From positions 56,091 to 120,090 of the forward strand of contig NZ_DASZKT010000258.1 of the NCBI RefSeq assembly GCF_035552695.1: a stretch of 64,000 nt of DNA, read 5' to 3'. The notes under the pieces were generated by a model. It saw only the letters and a list, made by a program, of their open reading frames with translations, was not told the DNA's origin and did no database searches. Positions 8,103 through 17,445 of this stretch are shown in pieces. This stretch comes from Actinospica sp035552695. GTDB lineage: Bacteria > Actinomycetota > Actinomycetes > Streptomycetales > Catenulisporaceae. A program made the position numbers and the translations under genes. Every line of letters starts with the position of its first letter. Position 1 is the first letter of the stretch.

Positions 8103-9170
8103 ATGCTCTCGGGCATGCCTGAACCTCGCACCACGGAGACGGTGCGGTCCGCCGCCGTCCCCGACGCCGCCGCGCGCGCCGACGAGCCCGAGCAGGGCCC
8201 CGCGCCTGCGTGGCGTCACGCAGTCGGTACCGTGCTGCGAACGGTGGAGAGCCGCACGTTCAAGCTGCTGTTCGTGCTGGCGATGGTCGGGCTCGGGATC
8301 TACTCCGTGACCAGCCAGTGGACCGATTTCAGCCGGGGCATCGACCGGCTCGGCGTGGTCGCGGCGATCGAGGCGCTGGCCTTCGTCGTGCTCAGCCTGC
8401 TGCTGACCCTCGAGGTGTGGCGCTCGCTGCTGTCCGCGGCGGGTTCGAGGCTGCCGATCCGCGCGTCCGCACGGATCTTCTTCATCGGGCAGCTCGGCAA
8501 GTACATTCCGGGCTCGGTCTGGCCGGTGCTCGCGCAGATGGAGCTCGGCCGCACGTACAAGGTGCCGCGGCAGCGCTCGGCGACCACCGCGATGCTCGCG
8601 ATGATGATCGGGCTCACGTCCGGGCTGCTGGCCACGCTCATCGGCCTGCCGTTCATGGCGGGCGGCTCGGCGCACACGTACTGGTGGGCGTTCCTGTTCA
8701 TCCCGCCGCTGCTGGTCTGCCTGCACCCGAAGGTGCTCAACCCGGTGATCGCGTACGGCCTCAGGCTGCTGCGCAAGCCCGCGCCGGAGACGCCGCTCAC
8801 CGGCCGCGTGATCGGCACCGCTATCGCGGTCAACGTGGCCTCGTGGTTCTGCTACGGCCTGCAGATCTGGGTGATGACGGCGCGGCTCGGCCACGGCGGC
8901 GGCTCCGCGCTGCTCTCCGCGGTCGGCGCGTACGCGCTCGCCTGGTGCGTGGGCTTCCTGATCGTGCTCGCCCCGGCCGGCGCCGGAATCAGGGAGCTGA
9001 TCCTGATCGCCGAGCTCTCGCCGATGGTGGGCAGCGGCGCCGCGACCGCGATCGCGCTGGTCTCCCGCGGCCTGACGATGCTCGCCGACCTGGCCGGAGC
9101 CGGGGTGGCCGCGCTGCTCGGTCGCGGCACGGCCGACCCGTCCCCGGCGCCGTCCGAAGACGCCGCGTAG
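8103..9170 (+). CDS. LPG synthase/AglD-type integral membrane protein (PF03706-like)
   Basis: A 355-residue membrane protein with about eight spans and the family pattern 'GQLGKYIPGSVWPVLAQMELGR' near residues 135-155. 'VLAPAGAGIRE' near 295 resembles the conserved PxPGGxG/E element. The fold is that of the flippase-like half of MprF and of AglD-type proteins. There is no aminoacyl-transferase domain, so lipid lysinylation is not predicted; a role in moving or presenting a lipid-linked sugar fits the neighbouring glycosyltransferases, but this is inference. ATG 8103 has AGGA nine bases upstream; ATG 8115 is an alternative. Divergent from the glycosyltransferase at 6915-8018 with an 84-nt spacer. 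Confidence 0.87.
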   Translation: MLSGMPEPRTTETVRSAAVPDAAARADEPEQGPAPAWRHAVGTVLRTVESRTFKLLFVLAMVGLGIYSVTSQWTDFSRGIDRLGVVAAIEALAFVVLSLLLTLEVWRSLLSAAGSRLPIRASARIFFIGQLGKYIPGSVWPVLAQMELGRTYKVPRQRSATTAMLAMMIGLTSGLLATLIGLPFMAGGSAHTYWWAFLFIPPLLVCLHPKVLNPVIAYGLRLLRKPAPETPLTGRVIGTAIAVNVASWFCYGLQIWVMTARLGHGGGSALLSAVGAYALAWCVGFLIVLAPAGAGIRELILIAELSPMVGSGAATAIALVSRGLTMLADLAGAGVAALLGRGTADPSPAPSEDAA

Positions 9171-9184
9171 TCCTCGTTGCAGTC

Positions 9185-9610
9185 CTAGTTCGCGGGGTAG
9201 TTCGGGCCCGCGCCGCGGCCGCGGTCGACCAGCGCGTCGCGGATCTCGGTGAGCAGCTCCACCTCGGTCGGCCCGGCCGGGGTGTCCAGCTTCGCGGGCA
9301 GGCCGCGGCGGACCCGGGCGCGCTCGTTGAGCTTGTTGATCGGCAGCACGATGAAGAAGTACACCCCGATCGCGATCAGCAGGAACGAGATCACGGCATT
9401 GATGAACGAGCCGTAGAGGATCTTCGAGTTGTGCACGGTCCAGACGAGCCTGCTGTAGTCCGGCTTGCCGAAGATCGCGGCGATCAGCGGCGTGATGATG
9501 TCGCCCACCAAGGCATTGACGATGGCGCCGAACGCGGCGCCCATGACCACCGCGACGGCCAGTTCCACGACGTTCCCGCGGGCGATGAACTCCTTGAAGC
9601 CCCTGAGCAT
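9185..9610 (-). CDS. mscL: Large-conductance mechanosensitive channel MscL
   Basis: At 141 residues this is the usual MscL length. The N-terminal amphipathic helix and pore-lining first span are recognisable (MLRGFKEFIARGNVVELAVAVVMG, with GAAFGAIVNALV). The second span (FINAVISFLLIAIGVYFFIV) and a charged cytoplasmic C-terminal bundle follow. It is a homopentameric pressure-relief channel opened by membrane tension under hypo-osmotic shock. Transcribed alone, convergent with the preceding membrane protein gene (14-nt gap) and divergent from SURF1. Confidence 0.97.
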   Translation of the reverse strand: MLRGFKEFIARGNVVELAVAVVMGAAFGAIVNALVGDIITPLIAAIFGKPDYSRLVWTVHNSKILYGSFINAVISFLLIAIGVYFFIVLPINKLNERARVRRGLPAKLDTPAGPTEVELLTEIRDALVDRGRGAGPNYPAN

Positions 9611-9704
9611 GATTTCCCCTTGTCAACCTTGGCGGATTCGGTTCGCGCTGCCAACGACGGGGCCGCTGAAAGGTCACCTGGGCACACGATGTACGGTCGG
9701 GACC

Positions 9705-10607
9705 GTGCATCGTTCGTACCGGTTCGCTCTCTCGCCTCGCTGGATGGCCTTCCACGCGCTGGTGTGGCTGTTGCTGATCCCGGCCTTCATCGCATTGGGT
9801 TACTGGCAGCGGACGCTCTGGAAGGACCGGGCGGATTCCCAGGGCCTGGTGTACGCGAAGCTGGACGCCAAGCCCGCGGGCATCGATGCGGTAGACCCTA
9901 TCGGACACGACGTCGCTCAGGATCAGCAATGGGTCGCCGTCACGGCGACCGGTCACTACGACACCGCGCACCAGTTCGCGGTGCGCAACCGCTCGCAGAA
10001 CGAGAACGCGGGCTGGTACATCGTCACCCCGCTGGTGCTCCCCGACGGTACGGCGATTCTGGTGAACCAGGGCTGGATCCCGACCTCGGACAGCACCGCG
10101 CCGACCACCGCGATGCCCGCGCTGCCCCCGGTGCCGGGCGGGACCGTGACGGTGAGCGGCTGGCTGCAGCCGGACGAGACCACCTCGAACACCCGGATCA
10201 CCGACGACACGGCCAAGCTGCCGGCCGGCGAGATCGCGCTGATCACGAAGTCGGACCTGCAGAGCCGCGTGGCGAATCCGCTGCACGACGGCTCGATCCA
10301 GCTCAACACGTCCACCCCGGCGAACACCTCGTCCTCGGCGGCGCAGCCGGTACCGTCGCCCAGCTACGACAACACCATGTACATCGCGTACATGATCCAG
10401 TGGTGGGTGTTCGCCATCATCATGCCGATCACCTGGCTCAAGCTGCTGCACCGCGAGGCGCAGGAGTTGGAGCGCAAGGCGCGCGTCGGCAACGAGGACG
10501 ACTGGGATGACGACGAGGACGAGGACTGGGACGACGACGAGGATTTCGACGAGGCGGAGCCGGTGGCCGCGGTCTCGTCCTCAGATCGCGGGCAGCCGGT
10601 CGAGTAA
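9705..10607 (+). CDS. SURF1-family cytochrome c oxidase assembly protein
   Basis: A 300-residue SURF1 protein with the expected two-span topology. The first span follows the basic N-terminus and contains 'FIALGYWQRTLW', the conserved GxWQ-like block. A periplasmic domain carries VTATGHYDTAHQF, WYIVTPLVLPDGTAILVNQGWIP and VSGWLQP. The second span (MIQWWVFAIIMPITWLKL) is near residue 235. The family helps place heme a in cytochrome oxidase subunit I; ctaA and ctaB elsewhere in the window make that heme. The GTG at 9705 is chosen because it directly precedes HRSYRF. The cytoplasmic C-terminus has an unusual run of Asp/Glu/Trp codons (about residues 265-285). The last 27 nt overlap the convergent gene. 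Confidence 0.93.
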   Translation: MHRSYRFALSPRWMAFHALVWLLLIPAFIALGYWQRTLWKDRADSQGLVYAKLDAKPAGIDAVDPIGHDVAQDQQWVAVTATGHYDTAHQFAVRNRSQNENAGWYIVTPLVLPDGTAILVNQGWIPTSDSTAPTTAMPALPPVPGGTVTVSGWLQPDETTSNTRITDDTAKLPAGEIALITKSDLQSRVANPLHDGSIQLNTSTPANTSSSAAQPVPSPSYDNTMYIAYMIQWWVFAIIMPITWLKLLHREAQELERKARVGNEDDWDDDEDEDWDDDEDFDEAEPVAAVSSSDRGQPVE

Positions 10608-11543
10608 GTCCTCGAATTCGGGCGTCGGCAGAATCGTCATCGTCTCCCCCACGCTGTCCACCGGCAGCGCGCTGACCTGGTCGTCGCGCCACCAGTAGAT
10701 CTGGTCGGTGAGCGCGCCGGGCGCGGTCTCGAACTGCCGGGACGCCAACCGCAGCAGCGCTCCGGCCGCGGTGACGGCCTCCCGGGTCTCGATCGCGTGG
10801 TAAGCCACCAGATGCCGGTGCGGCAGCACGACCAGCGCGCCGTTCCCGTTGACCTCGACCCCGTCCCGGCGCAGGTACTCGCCGAGCCAGAACACGTGCG
10901 TCGGGCAGTACGGCCCGGGACCGCTCAGCAGCGTCAGATTCGCCCCCTCGACGGCACGCCGCTCGGTCGGCAGCGCACCCTGGCGACGCACGTTCGCCCG
11001 GGCCGCGGCGAAGATCTCGGCGGGCCGGGCCGGCCAGCTTCCGACCTGTTCGGCCGCCAGCAGCCGGCCGCCGCCGCGCGGACCGGTTTCGCAGAGCACT
11101 ACCTCGCTCAGCCCGGGCAGCGCGGGCCGGGCCAGCGCACCGACCGTCGCCGCGGCGAGTTGGGCGGGCAGCAGCCGGGAGCGCAGCGGCGCGGCCCAGG
11201 CGGGTACGGCGTCGCCGGTCGCGCTCGCGGCGCCGTTCAGCCGGCCCTCGTGGTCCTGCCCGCCGTTCGGCTCGGCGAGCCAGTCGGCCACGGCCTGCTC
11301 GACCAGATCCGGCCAGTCCGCCTTCGGCTCACGGCCCATCCGCTCGCGCAGCGCGGCGACTCCGATGGTCCGTTCGGGGCGCGCCGCGGCCGAGCGGAAG
11401 ATCTCGAGCCGTTCCGGCGCGACGACCCGCCAGCGCAGGCCGTGGCCGCGCAGTTCCACCTCGAGCAGACCGAGCAGCGCGGTGGCGACGGGATCGCCGA
11501 AGGGCCAGGGCGACGCGGGCGGCCCGGCGGAGGTGAACGACAT
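10581..11543 (-). CDS. Conserved hypothetical protein, possibly DUF1444-like
   Basis: A 320-residue soluble protein with no clear catalytic motif. It has no signal peptide or membrane span. The C-terminal third contains ordered, family-like blocks (YCPTHVFWLGEYL, ALVVLPHRHLVAYHAIE, GALTDQIYWWRDDQV), faintly reminiscent of DUF1444/YtpQ-type proteins; this is a weak impression only. The N-terminus (PPASPWPFGDPVATALLGLL) is followed by a helical region and a disordered linker around residue 100. It overlaps the convergent SURF1 gene by 27 nt. GC-rich codon use like its neighbours gives no sign of recent transfer. Confidence 0.7.
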   Translation of the reverse strand: MSFTSAGPPASPWPFGDPVATALLGLLEVELRGHGLRWRVVAPERLEIFRSAAARPERTIGVAALRERMGREPKADWPDLVEQAVADWLAEPNGGQDHEGRLNGAASATGDAVPAWAAPLRSRLLPAQLAAATVGALARPALPGLSEVVLCETGPRGGGRLLAAEQVGSWPARPAEIFAAARANVRRQGALPTERRAVEGANLTLLSGPGPYCPTHVFWLGEYLRRDGVEVNGNGALVVLPHRHLVAYHAIETREAVTAAGALLRLASRQFETAPGALTDQIYWWRDDQVSALPVDSVGETMTILPTPEFEDLLDRLPAI

Positions 11544-11584
11544 GTGGCGCAGTGTAACCGTTCGGAGCGTGACCGGAACGGCGC

Positions 11585-12187
11585 ATGAAGCGTTGTAGGG
11601 GCGTGGCAGAGGCGATCCAAATCCCGTCCGCGGCGGCGTCGACCGTCATGCCGCCGCGTCCCCGCGCCCCGCGCGGCCCCGCCGGCCTGGCCCCGGGCTC
11701 CCCGAGCGGGATCGGCGCGACCGCGCTCGGCGCCGGGCTGCCCAAGGTGCCCCGGCCGCGGCGCAGCCAGCCGCTGCGCGACCCGGAGATCACCGACGAG
11801 CTGTGGGCGCGGATCGAGCCGCTGCTCCCGGTGCGCGTCCGGCGGCGCCGCTACCCCGGACGGATGCCGCTGGACGACCGCGCCGTGCTGACCGGGATCC
11901 TGGTCGTGCTCGCCCGCGGCATCGGCTTCGAGCGGCTGCCGAAGGCGCTCGGCTACGGCTCCGGCATGACCTGCTGGCGCCGGCTGCGCGACTGGCAGCA
12001 GGCCGACGTGTGGCCCGCACTGGCCCAGCTGCTGGAGGACGAGCTGCCGGACGGCAAGCGCATCGACTTCCGCCGCGTGGCCACGGCCGCGGGCCCGGAC
12101 ACCCCCGTCACCCGCCGCCCCACCCCGCCGCGCGCCAAGCAGCCCTCCGCCGTCGCGGCCGAGTTCGGCATGACGCTGCTGCGCTGA
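11585..12187 (+). CDS. Stand-alone DUF4096 (IS5-type transposase N-terminal) protein, no catalytic domain
   Basis: Up to 200 residues. From about residue 65 the sequence has the DUF4096 pattern of IS5/IS4-group transposases: ITDELWARIEPLLP, RYPGRMPLDDRAVLTGIL, GYGSGMTCWRRLRDWQQADVW. That helical domain ends near residue 152. In real transposases a DDE nuclease follows; here only a ~45-residue Pro/Arg-rich tail remains before a natural stop. No terminal inverted repeats or target duplications are visible around it. It is either a decayed element or a domesticated DNA-binding protein; intact reading frame and host-like codon use favour the latter. Start uncertain: ATG 11585 or ATG 11648. Confidence 0.72.
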   Translation: MKRCRGVAEAIQIPSAAASTVMPPRPRAPRGPAGLAPGSPSGIGATALGAGLPKVPRPRRSQPLRDPEITDELWARIEPLLPVRVRRRRYPGRMPLDDRAVLTGILVVLARGIGFERLPKALGYGSGMTCWRRLRDWQQADVWPALAQLLEDELPDGKRIDFRRVATAAGPDTPVTRRPTPPRAKQPSAVAAEFGMTLLR

Positions 12188-12224
12188 GCGGCGGGCCGTC
12201 CGGCCGAACTGGTTGAATGTGCGG

Positions 12225-13001
12225 GTGACGGATGAGATGGGCGCGGTGCGCACGTTCGTGGCCGTGGGGGACTCGTTCACCGAGGGCCTCGCGGACGACC
12301 CGGGCGACGGCGTGTACCGCGGCTGGGCGGACCTCGTGGCACGGCGCCTTGCGGCGCTCGAACCGGATCTGACGTACGCGAACCTGGCCGTACGCGGCAA
12401 GCTGATCGGCCAGATCGTCGCGGACCAGTTGGACCTCGCCGCCGCGATGCGCCCGGATCTCGCCAGCATCGCGGGCGGCCTCAACGACGCAATGCGCCCC
12501 GGCTGCGACGTCGAGGCGGTCTGCGCGCTGATCGAAAAATGCGCGCAGGTGCTGTCGGAGTCCAGCGGCAGGCTCGTGATGTTCCGCGCGATCGACTTCA
12601 CCAAGCGGATGCCGTCCGCCAGACGCTTCCAGGCCAAGGCGGACCTGATCAACGCGTTCGTGGATCAGACGGCTGAGAAGTACGGCGCCGCCGTCGTCGA
12701 CCTGCACTCCGCGCGGGTCTTCGACGACCCCCGCCTGTGGGCCGTCGACCGGATCCACCTGAACGACGAGGGCCACCGCCGCGTCGCCGAGGCGGTGCTC
12801 GAAGCCCTCGGCCACGAGCCGGCCTTCGGCTGGCGCGCCCTCCTCCCCCCGGCCCGCAAGCCGTGGCCCGGCGCCAGGACGTGGTCCGACCTGCGCTGGC
12901 TCCTCACCTTCCTGCTGCCCTGGATCAGGCGCCGGCTGACCGGCACCTCCTCCGGCGACGGCGTACTCCCGAAGCGCCCGGAACTGACCCGGGTGCTCTG
13001 A
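12225..13001 (+). CDS. SGNH/GDSL-family esterase or lipase
   Basis: About 258 residues of the SGNH hydrolase fold. Block I is FVAVGDSFTEG (nucleophile Ser), block II is around ANLAVRGK, block III is IAGGLNDAMRP (oxyanion Asn), and block V is DRIHLNDEGHRRVA with the catalytic Asp and His. No signal peptide is visible, so the enzyme is probably cytoplasmic. A basic hydrophobic C-terminal tail (SDLRWLLTFLLPWIRRRL) may associate with the membrane. The family cleaves acyl esters; the substrate is unknown. The frame has several start codons close together (TTG 12213, GTG 12219, GTG 12225, ATG 12237); 12225 is a compromise. This architecture is common in Streptomyces. Confidence 0.88.
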   Translation: MTDEMGAVRTFVAVGDSFTEGLADDPGDGVYRGWADLVARRLAALEPDLTYANLAVRGKLIGQIVADQLDLAAAMRPDLASIAGGLNDAMRPGCDVEAVCALIEKCAQVLSESSGRLVMFRAIDFTKRMPSARRFQAKADLINAFVDQTAEKYGAAVVDLHSARVFDDPRLWAVDRIHLNDEGHRRVAEAVLEALGHEPAFGWRALLPPARKPWPGARTWSDLRWLLTFLLPWIRRRLTGTSSGDGVLPKRPELTRVL

Positions 13002-13189
13002 GGGACCCGAGGGCAGTCGCGAGGCGGTCGAACACCCGTCTCACCGAGGCGAAGCCGAGGCACCAAGCCTCCCGAGGAGCGCTGCGACGAGGGCGGCCCG
13101 CCCCGAACGCGGATCGGGCGGCGCTCTGTCGTCCCAGTCGCGGAGCGGCGATTTTCCTTGCGCGGGGCGGGCCAGAGGTTCGGCGGCCG

Positions 13190-14032
13190 CTACCGTCCGG
13201 CGAGGGCGCGGATTCGGCGGACCTGGGCGGCGCGCTCGGCGGCGCGCTGGGAGTCGTAGTCGCGGCGGGTCGCGCTCTGGACCAGGGCCTTGGTCTCGAT
13301 GAGGGCGTCGCGGTCGGCGGCGAGCAGTTCGCGGACGAAGACCTCGGCGTCCATCGCGAGCTCTTCATTCGGGATGACCTTGTTGGCCAGGCCGATGCGC
13401 TGCGCCTCCTCGGCATCCACCCACCGTCCGGTGGCGCAGATCTCCAGGGCACGGGCCGGGCCGACCAGTTCCACCAACGGCTTGGTGCCGCCGAGGTCGG
13501 GGACCAGGCCGAGGGTGATCTCGCGCATGGCGAAGCGGGCGTCCTCGGAAACGAGGCGCAGATCACAGGCGAGGGCGAGCTGGAAGCCGGCACCGACGGC
13601 GTGGCCCTGCACCGCGGCCACGGTGATCAGGTCGGGGCGGCGCCACCAGGTGAACGCCTCCTGGAAGGCCTCGATGGTCATCTCGGCGTCGGCCTGGTCG
13701 GCGGTCGCCAGGTCCAGCAGCGTCTTCGCGCCGTTCTGGCCGCCGATCAGCACCGAGCGGTCCAGGCCCGCGCAGAACGACGGGCCCTCGGCGCGCAGCA
13801 GCACCGCGCGCACATTGCCGGGCAGGGCGCGGCCGATCTCGGCCAGATGCCACCAGGTGCTCGGGGTCATCGCGTTGCGGCGCTCCGGCTTGTCCAGCAC
13901 CACGGTGGCCAGTTCGCCGTCCAGCCGCAGCCGGACCCCGGCGCGCGCCGCCGCCGCTGCCTTGGCCTCGGGCCACGCCTCGTCCTGTATCGCAGTGCTC
14001 GAACCGGTCACGGCCTCGGTCCCGTCCTTCAC
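13190..14032 (-). CDS. Enoyl-CoA hydratase/isomerase family protein with one catalytic Glu replaced
   Basis: A 280-residue crotonase-fold protein. The oxyanion-hole regions SFCAGLD (near 85-91) and GHAVGAGF (near 143-150) are present. In true enoyl-CoA hydratases two Glu residues 20 positions apart act on water. Here the first is Gln151 (GAGFQLALACD) and the second, Glu171, is kept (AMREITLGLVPDLGGT). Hydration by the classical mechanism is therefore doubtful; isomerase, dehydratase or other crotonase chemistry is possible. The N-terminal ~30 residues are Ala-rich and may be an over-extended start. It stands alone on the minus strand. Confidence 0.88.
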   Translation of the reverse strand: MKDGTEAVTGSSTAIQDEAWPEAKAAAAARAGVRLRLDGELATVVLDKPERRNAMTPSTWWHLAEIGRALPGNVRAVLLRAEGPSFCAGLDRSVLIGGQNGAKTLLDLATADQADAEMTIEAFQEAFTWWRRPDLITVAAVQGHAVGAGFQLALACDLRLVSEDARFAMREITLGLVPDLGGTKPLVELVGPARALEICATGRWVDAEEAQRIGLANKVIPNEELAMDAEVFVRELLAADRDALIETKALVQSATRRDYDSQRAAERAAQVRRIRALAGR

Positions 14033-14146
14033 TTGCGCTCGGCCGACAAGGGCCTTGCATGCTCTCGATGATCCCGCTCAGGACGATACCTCAACCGCGG
14101 TCGCAGTTCCGCGCCGCCCGAAAGGAACGAGACCGAAAAGACAAAC

Positions 14147-14181
14147 GAGCCACCCGGCGCCGTCCTCGCGCCGGGTGGCTC
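14147..14181 (-). terminator. Intrinsic terminator downstream of the small HTH gene
   Basis: A perfect 14-bp stem (14147-14160 with 14168-14181) and a 7-nt loop. Read on the minus strand the stem is followed by a T-rich stretch (GTTTGTCTTTT). It lies 74 nt past the stop of the 72-residue HTH gene, where its transcript would be expected to end. Confidence 0.88.
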
Positions 14182-14254
14182 CGTGCTGGCTGTGCCGATG
14201 CCGGGACTCGGTCGCCGCCGGTGCGACCACCAGTGATACCGTGACAGGGCAGGG

Positions 14255-14473
14255 CTAGGCGGCACGCGCCTTGCCGCGGGTGGCACCGCCGCGTCCGCGC
14301 AGCGTGACACCGGACTCGCTGAGCATCCGGTGTACGAACCCGTACGAGCGTCCGGTCTCCTGGGCCAGGGCGCGGATCGACTCTCCGGCCTCGTACTTGC
14401 TCTTCAGATCGGTCGCGAGCTGCTCTCTCGCGGTGCCGGTGACCCGGCTGCCCTTCTTCAGGGTCTCGGCCAC
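14255..14473 (-). CDS. Small helix-turn-helix DNA-binding protein
   Basis: A 72-residue basic protein. Residues ~20-60 form a resolvase/Mor-like HTH (LKSKYEAGESIRALAQETG followed by RSYGFVHRMLSESG, the second being the recognition helix), flanked by a basic, Gly/Arg-rich C-terminus (RGRGGATRGKARAA) that could contact DNA backbone. The GTG start at 14473 has a perfect AGGAGG five bases upstream. Proteins of this form are widespread and strongly conserved in actinomycetes, but I know of no defined function. It is monocistronic with its own terminator. Confidence 0.88.
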   Translation of the reverse strand: MAETLKKGSRVTGTAREQLATDLKSKYEAGESIRALAQETGRSYGFVHRMLSESGVTLRGRGGATRGKARAA

Positions 14474-14494
14474 TTGCGCCTCCTAGAGGGGGTG

Positions 14495-14510
14495 TGGGGT
14501 ACGTCCCACC
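14495..14510. promoter_or_regulatory. Palindrome upstream of the small HTH gene, possible operator
   Basis: GTGGG/CCCAC arms (14495-14499 and 14506-14510) with a GTAC/ACGT centre lie 22 nt upstream of the GTG start, just before the ribosome-binding site. Its size and position suit an autoregulatory operator for the HTH protein, but no experimental motif for this family is known to me. Confidence 0.3.
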
Positions 14511-14645
14511 TTGCACAGGGAATGTGCGCTCTGGCCTCCCATGATCACCCCTCGCGGGCAAGTTGACCACTGGTTCGCGCGGAAAACTCCAATGGTATTC
14601 CCCGTGTACCTGCCGGTTTCCTGCGGGAATAGCGCTGAATTTCAG

Positions 14646-14686
14646 GACAAAACGCCCTCCCCGTTATGAGACTGTTACGGAGGGCA
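14646..14686 (-). terminator. Probable terminator downstream of the ABC-F gene
   Basis: Arms 14654-14660 and 14679-14685 (GCCCTCC/GGAGGGC) with further bulged pairing inside form a hairpin. On the minus strand it is followed by GTTTTGTCC. It lies about 70 nt beyond the stop of the ABC-F gene. The rest of the 280-nt gap 14474-14754 shows no gene. Confidence 0.55.
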
Positions 14687-14754
14687 ATCGACGTTCTGTC
14701 GGATACCGGGAATCGGCGTCCGCTCAGCGGCACACGCACACGCGCCCGCGCGGG

Positions 14755-16353
<1,599 letters not shown>

Positions 16354-16478
16354 CGCACCATCGTACGGGACGGGGGCGCACGCTCTCCGCAGAGTTTCCA
16401 CCGGACGGCGGCGGACGTGTGCGGGTGCTCCGGGGGTTACTAGAATATTGATTCACCCTGCACATGGAGGAGGGCTCC

Positions 16479-17423
16479 ATGCCCGTCGTCGTGCCGAGGT
16501 TGGCCGTCCCGTTCGGGACGGATCTGCACCCGGCTACCGATACGGCGCGGGTGGCGACCGAGCGGTGGGCTCGTGACTCCGGACTGACGGCCCGTCCAGA
16601 GCTGCGCGCACGCCTGCACGCGACCGCCCCCGCGCGCCTGGCCGGGCGGGTCGCGCCGCATGCGACCCTCGACGGCCTGCTGCTGAGCGCCGCGTGGGCG
16701 GCTTGGCTGTTCCTGTTCGACGACGAGTACTGCGACGAGTCGGACATAGGATCCGACCCGGCGGCGATGACCGAGGTCACGGTGTGGCTGCTGAGCGCGC
16801 TGGAGACCGGGACCGCCGGTCCCGGCGACGTGTTCGGCGGCGCGCTGGCCGACCTGAGCAGGCGGCTGCGCAGGCTGACCGGACCGGTGCAGTGGGGCAG
16901 GTTCACCCAGGCGGTGATCTCGTACTTCTACGCGCTGGTCTGGGAGGCGACCTGCCGGCAGCACGGCACGCTCGCGCCGCTCGACGAGTACATCCGGATG
17001 CGCAGGCACAGCGGCGCGGTGGCCACCTGCCTGGCCCTGATCGAGACGATCAACGGCTTCGAGCTCGACGACCGGGCATGGTACGACCCTTCCGTACGGG
17101 CCGCATCCGATGCCGTGGCGGACATCATCTGCTGGTCGAACGACATCGTCTCCTACCGCAAGGAGGAGACTCAGTCGTCCGCCGACGTGCTGAGCCTGCC
17201 GACCGTGCTCGCGCGCCAGCACGGGATGACCGAGCAGCAGGCGCTGGACCGCTGCGCGGTGATGCTCGAGCAGCGCATAGCCGACTACTACGCGGCCGAG
17301 CGTCCGCTGCTGGCCTCGGGCAATCCGGGGCTGATCCGCTTCGCCGCCGATCTGCGGCACTGGATCGCCGGAAATCTCGAGTGGTCCTACGAAACGGGCC
17401 GCTACAAGGTCTCCGCCCCGTAG
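16479..17423 (+). CDS. Class I terpene synthase
   Basis: A 314-residue terpene cyclase. The Asp-rich metal site is Asp81-Asp82-Glu83-Tyr84-Cys85-Asp86 after the hydrophobic WLFLF strand. The second metal site (NSE triad) is Asn221-Asp222-x-x-Ser225-x-x-x-Glu229, and the C-terminal Arg308-Tyr309 pair senses diphosphate. An RMRRHSGA block about 46 residues before the NSE motif fits the usual effector region. All catalytic elements are intact, so an active sesqui- or diterpene cyclase making a hydrocarbon or alcohol from a prenyl diphosphate is expected; the product cannot be read from sequence. ATG 16479 is preferred over ATG 16464 because GGAGGAGG sits just upstream. It faces a P450 gene 22 nt away. 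Confidence 0.93.
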   Translation: MPVVVPRLAVPFGTDLHPATDTARVATERWARDSGLTARPELRARLHATAPARLAGRVAPHATLDGLLLSAAWAAWLFLFDDEYCDESDIGSDPAAMTEVTVWLLSALETGTAGPGDVFGGALADLSRRLRRLTGPVQWGRFTQAVISYFYALVWEATCRQHGTLAPLDEYIRMRRHSGAVATCLALIETINGFELDDRAWYDPSVRAASDAVADIICWSNDIVSYRKEETQSSADVLSLPTVLARQHGMTEQQALDRCAVMLEQRIADYYAAERPLLASGNPGLIRFAADLRHWIAGNLEWSYETGRYKVSAP

Positions 17424-17445
17424 CGGCCGTTCCCCTCGACTCCGG

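Noticed and set aside
11550..12220. A complete insertion sequence
   Set aside because: No terminal inverted repeats, no target duplication and no DDE domain are visible; only a transposase-type HTH domain is present.
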